Part shown: one piece after another, positions 16,877-26,221 of the stretch
How positions within the stretch are numbered: position 1 is the first letter of the stretch
How the letters are laid out: every line of letters begins with the position of its first letter
Assembly (NCBI RefSeq): GCF_025947145.1
Contig: NZ_CP109999.1
Location: 2,170,001-2,234,000 of the forward strand
Direction of reading: 5' to 3'
Origin: Flavobacterium sp. N1994
Lineage (GTDB): Bacteria; Bacteroidota; Bacteroidia; Flavobacteriales; Flavobacteriaceae
Length of the DNA stretch: 64,000 nucleotides
Made by a program: the position numbers and the translations under genes
Notes under the pieces: generated by a model
Databases searched by the model: none
Told to the model about the DNA's origin: nothing
What the model saw: the letters and a program-made list of their open reading frames with translations, nothing else

Positions 16877-18138
16877 AAATAAATAAATCTGAGTTTTATT
16901 ACATTCTGCTTTTCATCATTTGTGTTGTTGTACCAACATTTAATAATTTTGAACTTACCTTTCTAACCTGGGGTCTTGCTGCATTAATAACAGTACAAAG
17001 AACTTATTCAGCACAAATATTTCGACTAATATTTATAAAAATTGTTATCATAGTCATTGCAGCTTTTGCCATATTTTTCTATGATTATAAAACCTACAAC
17101 ATCATAAGGGATTTCACCTATCTTATAAAGCCAGTACTAGGGCTTTTGATTGGTTATCAAATCATAAGAAAAATAAAATCAAAGAGTCCTTTTATGGTCA
17201 TTGTATACGGAAGCTTGGTTTTGGCCGTTATGCATATTTTAATTCTTCTTATTAGTGCCTTTATCTTTAAGATTGCTTCGGTTTCAGAACTAAGACAGTA
17301 TGGAGGATATTTTAGTGATTTTGAGGTTTACGGCTTAGTGATTTTATTGTTTTCGAATAGAATTGGTCTTGAATTACCTTCCAAGAAAAAGTTGTTATTT
17401 ATACTTTTAATCGCATTTTCAGTATTCTTATATTTAGCTAGAACCAATTTTATACAATTAGCTATTTTGAGTATTGCTTTGATGGGTTATTTTAAATTAA
17501 CTCCAAAAAGCATTAAAGTGGTTACATTTTTTGCACTTACTGTTTTAATTGGATATGGCCTTATATATGTTAGTAATCCTAAAAGAAAAGGCGATGCTGT
17601 AGAGGAGTTTTTATACAAAATTAAAATTGCGCCGATTGAACCATTTAAGACTAAAATTAATCAGGATGACTGGAAAGACTTTAATGATAATTATAGATCA
17701 TTTGAAAATATAATGACCGTTAAGCAGGTTACTCACCAAGGGTGGCGAGCAATCTTTTTTGGCAAAGGAATGGGTTCATATATTGATATAGGTAGAGAAA
17801 TGTGGACTAATGATGGTGAACTCATAAGATTTGTCCCGACGCTTCATAATTCTTATATGACAATACTTTTAAAGGCTGGATTATCCGGAGTGCTATTAAT
17901 GTTGATTTTCATTTATTATCTACAAAAAAAATACAGATACAACAGCAGAGAAATCATTAACTTGAATAATTTAATCCTAGGGACAGCATTATTTTTAATA
18001 CTTTCCAATTGGGTCTTTATGGGATTATACTTCAAGGTTGATAACAAGGCTTTACTTATAGGTTTTTTAATAGCCTACAGAGAGAAAATCGCTAAGAAAC
18101 TAATCTCTACTAACCAATCAGGTTACATAGAGTCGTAA
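16873..18138 (+). CDS. Polysaccharide polymerase (Wzy)-like membrane protein
   Basis: The protein is 421 residues with about 10-11 membrane helices and a large periplasmic loop (about residues 235-325, RKGDAVEEFLYKIKIAPIEPFK to TLHNSYMTILLKAGLSG). The HNSYMTILLKAGL motif is typical of Wzy/WaaL-like O-antigen polymerases and ligases. Coupled to the flippase by an ATGA overlap, it is the best Wzy candidate. Its 3' end overlaps the convergent glycosyltransferase gene by 16 bases. Confidence 0.78.
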   Translation: MKINKSEFYYILLFIICVVVPTFNNFELTFLTWGLAALITVQRTYSAQIFRLIFIKIVIIVIAAFAIFFYDYKTYNIIRDFTYLIKPVLGLLIGYQIIRKIKSKSPFMVIVYGSLVLAVMHILILLISAFIFKIASVSELRQYGGYFSDFEVYGLVILLFSNRIGLELPSKKKLLFILLIAFSVFLYLARTNFIQLAILSIALMGYFKLTPKSIKVVTFFALTVLIGYGLIYVSNPKRKGDAVEEFLYKIKIAPIEPFKTKINQDDWKDFNDNYRSFENIMTVKQVTHQGWRAIFFGKGMGSYIDIGREMWTNDGELIRFVPTLHNSYMTILLKAGLSGVLLMLIFIYYLQKKYRYNSREIINLNNLILGTALFLILSNWVFMGLYFKVDNKALLIGFLIAYREKIAKKLISTNQSGYIES

Positions 18139-19283
18139 ACACTTTTTATTCCTCCAACATAGTTTTTGGTTGAAAAACAAATCTTAACTCTTTCTTGTCC
18201 TTTTTCACCAAGAGTTTTGCATAAAGAAGGGTTTTCTATAAGTTTTTCGAGTTGGTCACAAAGATCGGCACTATTTCCAGATTCAAATAAATAGCCTGTT
18301 TCTCCATGTAAAATTATTTCTTGCAATCCCCCTAATTTTGATGCTACAACAGGTCTTTTTGACAACATAGATTCTGTAGCCACAAGGCCAAATGATTCAG
18401 GTTCAGTAGAGGGTACAACCACAATATCTAATGCATCATAGTAAGGCCAAATATTTTGTTTAAAATCTAATATGGTTGTATATTCAAAAAGTCCATATTC
18501 CTCAATTTTAGCTTTCAACTTATCTAAATAATAATCTTGTCCGGGGGGAGTTGAACCTATGTAAACTAAGTGGATGTTGGGGTATTTTGAACATAGCTTT
18601 TTAAACGATTTTAATAAAACTTGTTGACCTTTCAAGCGGCTAATCCTCCCAACGAGCCCAATAGCAACAATTGAATTGTTCCTTAGTTTAAACTCATTTA
18701 GTCTTATTTGTTCAGTCTCTTCATAGGTAGAAAAAGATTGATTTCTATTTTGACCATTATAAACTATTACAGATTTTTTTTCAATATTGGTACAGTTTTT
18801 TTTGAACTGTTCAGCAGTCGCCTTTGAATTAAACACAATTTTATCAGAGAAAAACGAAACAATTTTTGGATACCATTTGGCCAGTTTCTCGGGATGAACT
18901 ATAATTTCGTGAACATGCCAGAGGTGTTTTTTTCTCAAAAAAAAAGAATAAAAAGCCCCTATAAAAACAGAAATTGCATTAGAGTGTACAAAAGCAACTT
19001 TTTGACCTTTAAGTTCTTTTTTAATGTGCAGAATAGACCTAATAATATCAAAAGGGAGCGCTATGAAAAAAGAAGGGTTTAAAACACCTCTTTTAACTTT
19101 TATAACTGATGATTTTATCACTTGAATTCCAAGCTCTTCTAATATTTTTTTTAGAGGACCTTCTTCATGCAAAACAACAATAGGGTTGTAGTCTTCAGGA
19201 TAGTTTTGTAGGAGTTCCAATAATGCTTTGTCAGCACCATATAACTCTGCTGATTGGTTTATTATAAGAACATTTTTTTTCAC
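18123..19283 (-). CDS. Family 4 glycosyltransferase
   Basis: The protein (386 residues) has the GT-B fold. The N-terminus INQSAELYGADKALLELLQ is the GT4 glycine-loop region, and the C-terminal donor domain holds GLVGRISRLKGQQVLLKSF and EPESFGLVATE, the EX7E motif of retaining GT4 enzymes. It probably adds a sugar to the cytoplasmic lipid-linked repeat unit. It follows the oxygenase gene by only 5 bases on the minus strand, and its last 16 bases overlap the end of the Wzy-like gene. Confidence 0.9.
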   Translation of the reverse strand: MKKNVLIINQSAELYGADKALLELLQNYPEDYNPIVVLHEEGPLKKILEELGIQVIKSSVIKVKRGVLNPSFFIALPFDIIRSILHIKKELKGQKVAFVHSNAISVFIGAFYSFFLRKKHLWHVHEIIVHPEKLAKWYPKIVSFFSDKIVFNSKATAEQFKKNCTNIEKKSVIVYNGQNRNQSFSTYEETEQIRLNEFKLRNNSIVAIGLVGRISRLKGQQVLLKSFKKLCSKYPNIHLVYIGSTPPGQDYYLDKLKAKIEEYGLFEYTTILDFKQNIWPYYDALDIVVVPSTEPESFGLVATESMLSKRPVVASKLGGLQEIILHGETGYLFESGNSADLCDQLEKLIENPSLCKTLGEKGQERVKICFSTKNYVGGIKSVYDSM

Positions 19284-19288
19284 AGAAA

Positions 19289-20065
19289 TTACTGGTTTTT
19301 AGCGGTTGCACTTCCAAAGAATTTATTCTTTGTCTTAACTAAAAAATTATAATTTTTTGCAAATTGTTTTTTTAAGTAAGAAGCATCCTCTTTTGGAAAC
19401 CAATCAGTTGTTCTTGGTGTTTCAATTAACCGCTCATGAACTTGATACGCATAAGTTGCAATTGAAGTTCTAAACTTTCCGTCAGGGAAATTGGTCATGT
19501 CATAACCATGAAGTGTATATGGCCCACATTGTTGAATAATCAAACGGTTAAAAGGAACATCTAATTCGGCTTCTTCATTCGTTCTTAAATCTTTAATTTT
19601 CAATTGTCCTTTATATTCGGGTTTCCAGTCTTTATTTAAATACAGTAATAAATTAAGTTCTCTATACCAGTTTTTATTTAAAGGATGGTAGTTAAAGTCT
19701 AAATGCATATCTAAAAAACTGTTTTTTTTACCTTGATGTAGACCACCACCAAAGTTTTTAGGATCAACAAAAGTTTTTTTAGCAGTGATATATGCTATGA
19801 TTTTATTGAATCTCTCAGAAGACAAGTCGTTATATAAATCTAAAAACTCAGGACAAATTTCTTTATAATTTGACTTTTCAAACTTATTGTTTGCAAAGGA
19901 ATAGTCACGACTTTTATTATTCAATTCAGGTACAGATTCGTATGCTTTTGTTAGTTTTTCTGAATCACAAAAATCATCAATTAAAAGATGTGGAAAAGGT
20001 TGAGCTGTTAAATATTGAATACGCAAAGCATCTAAATTCTTTTCAAGTCGTTCAAAATTAATCAT
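19289..20065 (-). CDS. 2OG-Fe(II) oxygenase
   Basis: At 258 residues this looks like a double-stranded beta-helix dioxygenase using iron and 2-oxoglutarate. Visible ligands are the H-x-D pair in DMHLDFNYHP (about residue 140), the distal histidine in GPYTLHGYD, and the 2OG-binding arginine in FRTSIATYAY. N-terminal PFPHLLIDDFC is typical of prolyl-hydroxylase-like members. I start at 20065 because TATTTTTG lies 26 bases upstream; a longer reading would be translated from upstream of the promoter. It is co-directional with a GT4 gene and may hydroxylate a sugar, lipid or protein; the substrate is unknown. Confidence 0.8.
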   Translation of the reverse strand: MINFERLEKNLDALRIQYLTAQPFPHLLIDDFCDSEKLTKAYESVPELNNKSRDYSFANNKFEKSNYKEICPEFLDLYNDLSSERFNKIIAYITAKKTFVDPKNFGGGLHQGKKNSFLDMHLDFNYHPLNKNWYRELNLLLYLNKDWKPEYKGQLKIKDLRTNEEAELDVPFNRLIIQQCGPYTLHGYDMTNFPDGKFRTSIATYAYQVHERLIETPRTTDWFPKEDASYLKKQFAKNYNFLVKTKNKFFGSATAKNQ

Positions 20066-20090
20066 AAGATATTGGTTTAATTTAGGCATA

Positions 20091-20098
20091 CAAAAATA
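20091..20098 (-). promoter_or_regulatory. Promoter -7 element of the oxygenase-glycosyltransferase pair
   Basis: TATTTTTG on the minus strand lies 25 bases before the start codon at 20065 and supports the shorter oxygenase start. Confidence 0.6.
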
Positions 20099-20266
20099 GA
20101 AATTAAAGTTTATAAAATACATGATTAAAATCATAATTGCTAATAGTGTCAGTTTTAACAACTGTTTTATTGTGATAAAAAAACAATTGAGAAAATATTT
20201 TGTAATTAAAGCTATTTAAATGGCATAGTATTTTCTTATTTTTACCGCCTTAAAAGAAACATTATA

Positions 20267-21382
20267 GTGAAAATAGCCATCTTAGGAACTCGTGGTGTGC
20301 CCAATTATTACGGAGGATTCGAACAATTCGCCGAATTTTTTTCAGTGTATTTAGTTGAAAAAGGACACGAAGTATATTGCTACAATTCACACGACCACCC
20401 TTATCAGGAAAAGACTTTTCACGGCGTACACATAATACATCAATATGATCCTGAATATAAGTATGGAACATTTGGGCAATTCATTTATGATTACAATTGT
20501 ATCATGGATTCTCGCAAACGAGATTTTGATATCATTTTACAATTAGGATACACCAGTAATTCTATCTGGCATTTTTTACTTCCAAAAAAATCAATCATTA
20601 TTACTAATATGGATGGATTGGAATGGAAACGAACAAAGTACTCTAAACCAGTGCAACAATTTTTAAAATTCGCTGAAAAGCTAGCCGTTAACAGTAGTGA
20701 TTTCTTAGTTTCAGATTCTTTAGGAATTCAAAAATTTCTAAAAGAAAAATACAAAAAAGAATCTACATACATTGCCTATGGAGCTTATCCTTTTTCAACA
20801 CCTAATGAAGCGATTTTAAAAGAATATAATGTAGAAAAAGAAAAGTACAATATGATTATGGCTCGGTTTGAACCCGAAAATAATTTAGATATGGTTCTTG
20901 AAGGCGTAGCAATGAATGAAGATAAAACTCCAATTTTGGTTATTGGCAAACACCAAACAAAGTATGGAGAATATTTAAAAAACAAATTCAAAGACCATGC
21001 TAATATTCTTTTTATGGGAGGAATATACAATTTGGAACACTTAAATAATCTTCGTTATTATTCAAACCTTTATTTTCATGGACATTCCGTTGGCGGAACT
21101 AATCCTTCGCTATTAGAAGCTATGGCTTCAAGGGCTTTAGTGATTGCCCACAACAATGATTTTAATAGAGGAATTTTAAAAGAAAACAGCTATTATTTTT
21201 CCAATCCAAACGAAGTAAAAAATATTCTGAATACAATCAAAAAAAATGATAACTTGCGATTAGTTCAAAACAATTTTGAAGCCATTGTAAATGAATTTAA
21301 TTGGGAAAAAATAAATGGAGAATATTTACAACTCTTCCAAGAATGTTATTCAAAATCTGATAAAAGAAAGCCAAAAGAATAG
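20267..21382 (+). CDS. DUF1972-type glycosyltransferase (rhamnosyltransferase-like)
   Basis: The protein has 371 residues and opens with KIAILGTRGVPNYYGGFEQFAE, the signature of the DUF1972 domain at the N-terminus of GT4 enzymes often annotated as rhamnosyltransferases. The C-terminal donor domain contains HGHSVGGTNPSLLEAMA, equivalent to the EX7E region. Translation begins at GTG 20267. Given rfbA, rfbC and rfbD in the locus, dTDP-rhamnose is a plausible donor, though this is inference. It diverges from the oxygenase pair across a 200-base promoter region. Confidence 0.88.
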   Translation: MKIAILGTRGVPNYYGGFEQFAEFFSVYLVEKGHEVYCYNSHDHPYQEKTFHGVHIIHQYDPEYKYGTFGQFIYDYNCIMDSRKRDFDIILQLGYTSNSIWHFLLPKKSIIITNMDGLEWKRTKYSKPVQQFLKFAEKLAVNSSDFLVSDSLGIQKFLKEKYKKESTYIAYGAYPFSTPNEAILKEYNVEKEKYNMIMARFEPENNLDMVLEGVAMNEDKTPILVIGKHQTKYGEYLKNKFKDHANILFMGGIYNLEHLNNLRYYSNLYFHGHSVGGTNPSLLEAMASRALVIAHNNDFNRGILKENSYYFSNPNEVKNILNTIKKNDNLRLVQNNFEAIVNEFNWEKINGEYLQLFQECYSKSDKRKPKE

Positions 21383-22676
21383 CTCTTTTATTCCAATACT
21401 TTTAGTCCTTTTATCTATTCCTTTACCTTTTGTATTTAACAATATTGCTTTAGGGGCTTTTTTATTAGTTGCTTTTATTACTTTCAAAAAGCAAAATTTT
21501 AGTTTTCAAAAAGAGTTAGTCCTCCCGATTGTACTCTATTTTTTAATGATTGCATCTTATTTTTGGTCTATAGATTCAAAAGAAACACTTGGTGCATTAT
21601 CCAAAGAAGTACCATTATTTTTGATTCCTTTAGGCTTTCTTCTTTTTAAAAACCAAACTTCAGAACAAAAGAAAAAAATCATTGAATATTACAGCTATGT
21701 CATTGTTGCCTTTGTTATATATTACTCTGTTAGAGCTGTAATTCGCTATTTTTTATGGGATGATTCTAGAGTGTTTTTTTATCATGGCGAAAATGATAAA
21801 GATTATGGATTGGTTCCAAAATTATTGAACGCTATTCATATGTCTGTCTTTATAGCGTTAGCTTTTTTCTATTTTTTTACTAAAGAAATAAAATCTAAAG
21901 CTGACACATTTTTTTCTGTTTTGCTTTTCGGGTTTATTCTTTTACTTTCTTCTAAGAATATCATACTGGTTGTTTTATTTTTGTCATTAATACATATTTT
22001 CTTTTTTTCAAAGACAGCCCATAAATTAAGACTTAGGAACCTAATAGTTTTTGGATTATTAATCGTAATAGTTTTTTCGATAGGAAGAATAAAAGACCGA
22101 TTTAAAGTTGAATTTCAAACCAATACCAACAAAAGTTTAAGCACTGCTGTTGTTGAAGGAATACCTCCAAGTGTACATTATGTGAGCATAAAAGAAGCAT
22201 GGACAAATCCTACTTTTACACCTAATGATTATTTCAACGGCACAGCTTTTAGAGTATATCAAGCTAGAATTTTTATAGAATTGATAAGTGAAAACCATGT
22301 GCTTTTAACAGGTTTTGGTCTGAATGCATCTTACCCTAAAATCAAAGAAAAAGCGATTCAATACAATCTCTATATGGGAGAAAAAAACAACCCAGATAGC
22401 GGTTATCAATCTAAAAATTTTCATAACCAGTACATTCAAAATTTTGCTGAATTAGGTGTTTTTGGTTTTGTGCTTTTATTAATTCTATTGATTGTTAATA
22501 TTAAAAATGCAATTAAATCGAAAGATTTTGTGCATTTTGCTTTCGCAATTCTAATGATAAGTTTATTTTTGACAGAATCATTTTTATGGAGACAAAGAGG
22601 AGTTGTGTTTTTTACGATGATGTATTGTCTTTTTAATACAGGAATTAGGACTCTAAATAGTTCCAAAGTTGAATAA
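21315..22676 (+). CDS. O-antigen ligase/polymerase family membrane protein
   Basis: The 453-residue protein has about 10-12 membrane helices and a periplasmic loop with YQSKNFHNQYIQNFAELGVFGF, the H-N-x-Y/F-x(n)-G pattern of the O-antigen ligase (WaaL/Wzy) family. The only ATG near its N-terminus lies 68 bases inside the previous gene, in another frame; if translation starts later it must use a rare codon such as CTG 21357. This is the second Wzy/WaaL-type protein in the locus, so one of the two may be a ligase and the other the polymerase. Confidence 0.8.
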   Translation: MENIYNSSKNVIQNLIKESQKNSSFIPILLVLLSIPLPFVFNNIALGAFLLVAFITFKKQNFSFQKELVLPIVLYFLMIASYFWSIDSKETLGALSKEVPLFLIPLGFLLFKNQTSEQKKKIIEYYSYVIVAFVIYYSVRAVIRYFLWDDSRVFFYHGENDKDYGLVPKLLNAIHMSVFIALAFFYFFTKEIKSKADTFFSVLLFGFILLLSSKNIILVVLFLSLIHIFFFSKTAHKLRLRNLIVFGLLIVIVFSIGRIKDRFKVEFQTNTNKSLSTAVVEGIPPSVHYVSIKEAWTNPTFTPNDYFNGTAFRVYQARIFIELISENHVLLTGFGLNASYPKIKEKAIQYNLYMGEKNNPDSGYQSKNFHNQYIQNFAELGVFGFVLLLILLIVNIKNAIKSKDFVHFAFAILMISLFLTESFLWRQRGVVFFTMMYCLFNTGIRTLNSSKVE

Positions 22677-22682
22677 AATTAT

Positions 22683-23666
22683 ATGAAAAGAATATTAATT
22701 ACTGGCGCTGCTGGTTTTTTGGGGTCGCATCTTTGTGATCGTTTTATTGCAGAAGGATATTTTGTTATTGGGATGGACAACCTTATAACTGGAGATTTAA
22801 AGAATATTGAACATCTATTTAAAGATAAAAATTTTGAGTTTTACCATCATGATGTAACTAAGTTTGTTCATGTTCCGGGAAAATTGGATTATATTCTTCA
22901 TTTTGCATCTCCTGCAAGTCCTATAGATTATCTTAAAATCCCTATTCAAACGCTGAAAGTTGGTTCATTAGGAACACACAATCTTCTAGGTTTAGCTCGA
23001 GTAAAAAAAGCAAGAATTCTTATAGCTTCTACGTCAGAAATTTATGGAGATCCTTTAGTTCATCCACAAACAGAAGATTATTATGGTAATGTAAATACCA
23101 TTGGACCAAGAGGGGTTTATGACGAAGCCAAGCGTTTTCAGGAATCTATTACTATGGCGTATCATACTTTTCATGGTGTAGAAACAAGAATTGTTAGAAT
23201 ATTCAATACTTATGGACCAAGAATGAGACTCAATGATGGTCGTGTAATACCTGCATTTATTGGGCAAGCTCTAAGAGGAGAAGATTTGACCATTTTTGGA
23301 GATGGTAGTCAAACACGTTCATTTTGCTACGTAACAGATCAAGTAGAAGGAATTTTTAGACTACTTCATTCCGATTATTCGCAACCAGTAAATATTGGTA
23401 ATCCAAATGAAATTACGATTAAAGATTTTGCGGATGAAATTATTAAACTGACTGGTACCAATCAAAAAGTAGTTTATCATCCGTTACCTATGAATGATCC
23501 TATGCAAAGGCAACCAGATACTACTCGTGCTAAAAATATTTTAGGATGGGAAGCTAAAGTTTCAAGAGAAGAAGGCATGAAATTAACCTACGATTATTTC
23601 AAATCGCTTTCATCTGAAGAACTTTTAAAAGAAGAACATAAAGACTTTAAAGGATATATCCACTAG
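22683..23666 (+). CDS. UDP-glucuronate decarboxylase (UDP-xylose synthase)-like epimerase
   Basis: The protein (327 residues) is an extended SDR enzyme: Rossmann motif [16 protein letters not shown], the [29 protein letters not shown] region and catalytic YDEAKR (Y-x-x-x-K). The [11 protein letters not shown] and [14 protein letters not shown] segments are specific to UXS, which decarboxylates UDP-glucuronate to UDP-xylose. It could also be a 4-epimerase, but these motifs favour UXS. It starts 6 bases after the O-antigen ligase gene and 6 bases before the initiating transferase. Confidence 0.88.
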   Translation: MKRILITGAAGFLGSHLCDRFIAEGYFVIGMDNLITGDLKNIEHLFKDKNFEFYHHDVTKFVHVPGKLDYILHFASPASPIDYLKIPIQTLKVGSLGTHNLLGLARVKKARILIASTSEIYGDPLVHPQTEDYYGNVNTIGPRGVYDEAKRFQESITMAYHTFHGVETRIVRIFNTYGPRMRLNDGRVIPAFIGQALRGEDLTIFGDGSQTRSFCYVTDQVEGIFRLLHSDYSQPVNIGNPNEITIKDFADEIIKLTGTNQKVVYHPLPMNDPMQRQPDTTRAKNILGWEAKVSREEGMKLTYDYFKSLSSEELLKEEHKDFKGYIH

Positions 23667-23672
23667 TATTTT

Positions 23673-25040
23673 ATGGTTGCACAACAAACAGGTAGATACT
23701 CAAAATACATTAGACCGATTAATATACTTTTCGATCTAACCGTTATAACGGCATTAAGTTTATATTTCTTCAGAGAATTAAATCTTAATGAGTTCTATTA
23801 TGTTTTTTATCAAACTTTTACTTGGATTTTAATTGCCATACTAGTAAAGTATTATGAAGTTTACAGGTTTACTACTCCAGTAGAAATCGTTACGAAACTA
23901 GTAAAACAATTTAGTGTTTTTTTATTGGTGGTTATTGCCTTTTTTCCTTTTGCCAAAACTGTTATTTTCAGCGGAAAAGCCATTGCCATTTTTATGACCA
24001 TTAGTTTTTGCATTATAGTAACCTTCAAATATTTTTGGTTTTTTTACCTAAAAAAATACAGAATTGTTACTGGAAGTAATTTCAGAAACGCAGTCATTAT
24101 TGGGTATACACCAGAAGCTATTCGACTTAAAGAAGTATTTGAGAGTAGGAAAGATTATGGGTATCGTTTCATGGGGTTCTTTTCAGACAAAAAACAAAAT
24201 CCAGAAGTTAAAGGAAAAATAGAAGACATAAAAGAGTTTGTTACTGTTAATAAAGTGGATGAAATCTACTGCTCTTTAAATGAAATCTCTAATGAAAAGC
24301 TAAAAGATTTAGTTGAATTTGTGGATGAAAATTCGAAAGTAATAAAGTTTATTCCGGACACGAAAGAAATTTATTCCAAAAATTTAAGATTAGATTATTA
24401 CGAACTTTTTCCTGTATTATCACTACAAAAAACACAACTGCATAACCCCTATATTAAAGGAGTTAAAAGAGCTTTTGACATTGTGTTTTCTTTATTTGTC
24501 ATTGTGTTTTTACTTTCTTGGCTAATACCATTGTTGGCTCTTTTAATTAAGCTAGAGTCAAAAGGGCCAGTGTTTTTTAAACAAGGAAGACCAGGTATGG
24601 ATGAAGAAGAATTTTATTGTTATAAATTTCGCTCCATGCAGGTCAACGGATTTACCGAAAAAGAAGCCTCAAAAAATGATCCAAGAGTTACCAAGATGGG
24701 AAAATTTATGAGGAAGACGAGCATGGACGAATTGCCACAGTTTTTCAATGTTTTACTTGGCGACATGTCGGTTGTAGGACCAAGACCTCACTTGTGGTCA
24801 CAAAATAAAGCCTATGCTAGTAAAATTAAAAAGTATATGGTTCGTCATTATGTTAAACCAGGCATTACTGGTTTAGCCCAAGTTAAAGGATTTAGAGGAG
24901 AAATAGAAACCGAAGAAGATATGGTAAACAGAATAAAATTTGATGTTTTTTATATCGAAAATTGGTCCTTAATAATGGACGTTAAAATCATTTTTCAAAC
25001 AGTTTTTAATATTTTCAAAGGAGAAGATAAGGCTTATTAA
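23673..25040 (+). CDS. Initiating sugar-phosphate transferase (WcaJ/WbaP-like)
   Basis: The protein has 455 residues: four to five N-terminal membrane helices, a Rossmann-like middle domain (NAVIIGYTPEAIRLKEVFE), a further helix and the bacterial sugar-transferase domain (about 265-455) with GVKRAFDIVFSLF, CYKFRSMQVN, TSMDELPQFFNVLLGDMSVVGPRPH and KPGITGLAQVKGFRG. These enzymes attach the first sugar phosphate to undecaprenyl phosphate and so start repeat-unit assembly at the inner membrane. Its stop codon overlaps the convergent GT4 gene by 4 bases. Confidence 0.94.
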   Translation: MVAQQTGRYSKYIRPINILFDLTVITALSLYFFRELNLNEFYYVFYQTFTWILIAILVKYYEVYRFTTPVEIVTKLVKQFSVFLLVVIAFFPFAKTVIFSGKAIAIFMTISFCIIVTFKYFWFFYLKKYRIVTGSNFRNAVIIGYTPEAIRLKEVFESRKDYGYRFMGFFSDKKQNPEVKGKIEDIKEFVTVNKVDEIYCSLNEISNEKLKDLVEFVDENSKVIKFIPDTKEIYSKNLRLDYYELFPVLSLQKTQLHNPYIKGVKRAFDIVFSLFVIVFLLSWLIPLLALLIKLESKGPVFFKQGRPGMDEEEFYCYKFRSMQVNGFTEKEASKNDPRVTKMGKFMRKTSMDELPQFFNVLLGDMSVVGPRPHLWSQNKAYASKIKKYMVRHYVKPGITGLAQVKGFRGEIETEEDMVNRIKFDVFYIENWSLIMDVKIIFQTVFNIFKGEDKAY

Positions 25041-26221
25041 AAAACATTTTTTTCAATTAAATCATTCATTTGATTATCTAAATTGAATTTTTGTTGAGCG
25101 GTATAAAAAATTCTTTTTTTCATTTCGTCTAGTTCCGATTTACTCAGCAAAGCAATTTCTTTAAGTTTTTCATTTAGCTCTAAATAGTTGCCAACCTTTG
25201 CAACCCAACCTAAATTATCTTCAGCAACAATATTCTCGCCTTCTCCACCACCAAAATACAGAATAGGTAAACCAAGAGAACCATATTCAAAGATCTTAGA
25301 AGGAACAGAACCATAAATTCTAGTTTTCAAAGGAACTATGGCAATATCAAATGATTGTAATTGAGCATGCAATTCTTTTCGGTCTAACATTCCATGGAAG
25401 AACAGTTGAGTAGAATTTTGACTCGAAATCAAGGCTTCTATCTGTAATTTTTCGGCGCCATCACCAAATAGGTGCAACTCGAGATTTAACCCTTTTAAAT
25501 CAATATTTTGACACAATTCAAGAACACCTTGTGCAATACCCAATAAGCCTGCATAAAATAGTTTAATAGGTTTATTTTCTTCCGTTTTTAAATTACTTTC
25601 ACTAATGTTATGATCGGGAAAATTGCGGTATAAAAAACATTCTTTCTCAGGATAAATAGTATGAATATGCGTAATTATTTCATTGGATTGCCCTAAGATT
25701 AAAGTCGCTTTTTTGTAAATAAAGCGTTCAAGAAAAAGTGAAAATTTATGAGAAAAGGAATTCGCTTTCAAAGCATTTAATTCGATAGCAGCTAATGGCC
25801 ACAAATCGGAAATGTTTAAAATTATTTTTTTGTTTTTTAACGAAAGCACAAAAACAGAAATAAAAGAAAGCAATAAAGGAGGCGATTGAACGATAACTTT
25901 CTTAGGTGTTTTCTTGAACAATAAATAGAAAAAAAGACTCAACGAAAAAGATAATACGGAAATAATTCGGACGAGTAAATTTTTACTAACACTTGGATAT
26001 ATCCAAAGCCTTTTCACGGTTATATTATCACGATTTTCTGTTACTGAAAACTTCCCTTTATATTCTGGAAATAATTCACCTTTCGGATAATTACCAAGAG
26101 GACAAATTACAGAAACCTTGTATTTATTTTTATCCAATTTCAAAGCCAATTGCTCAATTCTATTGGCCGCAGCACCTTTTTCGGGCGGATAGTAATTGGA
26201 TATAATTAGAATTTCCTCCAT
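25037..26221 (-). CDS. Family 4 glycosyltransferase (WcaI/WbuB-like)
   Basis: The protein (394 residues) opens with EEILIISNYYPPEKGAAANRIEQLA, typical of GT4 enzymes in capsule and O-antigen loci, and its donor domain includes FYAGLLGIAQGVLEL and PSKIFEYGSLGLPILYFGGGEG. A longer reading from 26275 would overlap wecB, so ATG 26221 is preferred: it forms TAATG with the wecB stop, implying coupled translation. The sugar specificity is not known. A role directly after wecB makes an N-acetylhexosamine donor plausible. Confidence 0.87.
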   Translation of the reverse strand: MEEILIISNYYPPEKGAAANRIEQLALKLDKNKYKVSVICPLGNYPKGELFPEYKGKFSVTENRDNITVKRLWIYPSVSKNLLVRIISVLSFSLSLFFYLLFKKTPKKVIVQSPPLLLSFISVFVLSLKNKKIILNISDLWPLAAIELNALKANSFSHKFSLFLERFIYKKATLILGQSNEIITHIHTIYPEKECFLYRNFPDHNISESNLKTEENKPIKLFYAGLLGIAQGVLELCQNIDLKGLNLELHLFGDGAEKLQIEALISSQNSTQLFFHGMLDRKELHAQLQSFDIAIVPLKTRIYGSVPSKIFEYGSLGLPILYFGGGEGENIVAEDNLGWVAKVGNYLELNEKLKEIALLSKSELDEMKKRIFYTAQQKFNLDNQMNDLIEKNVF

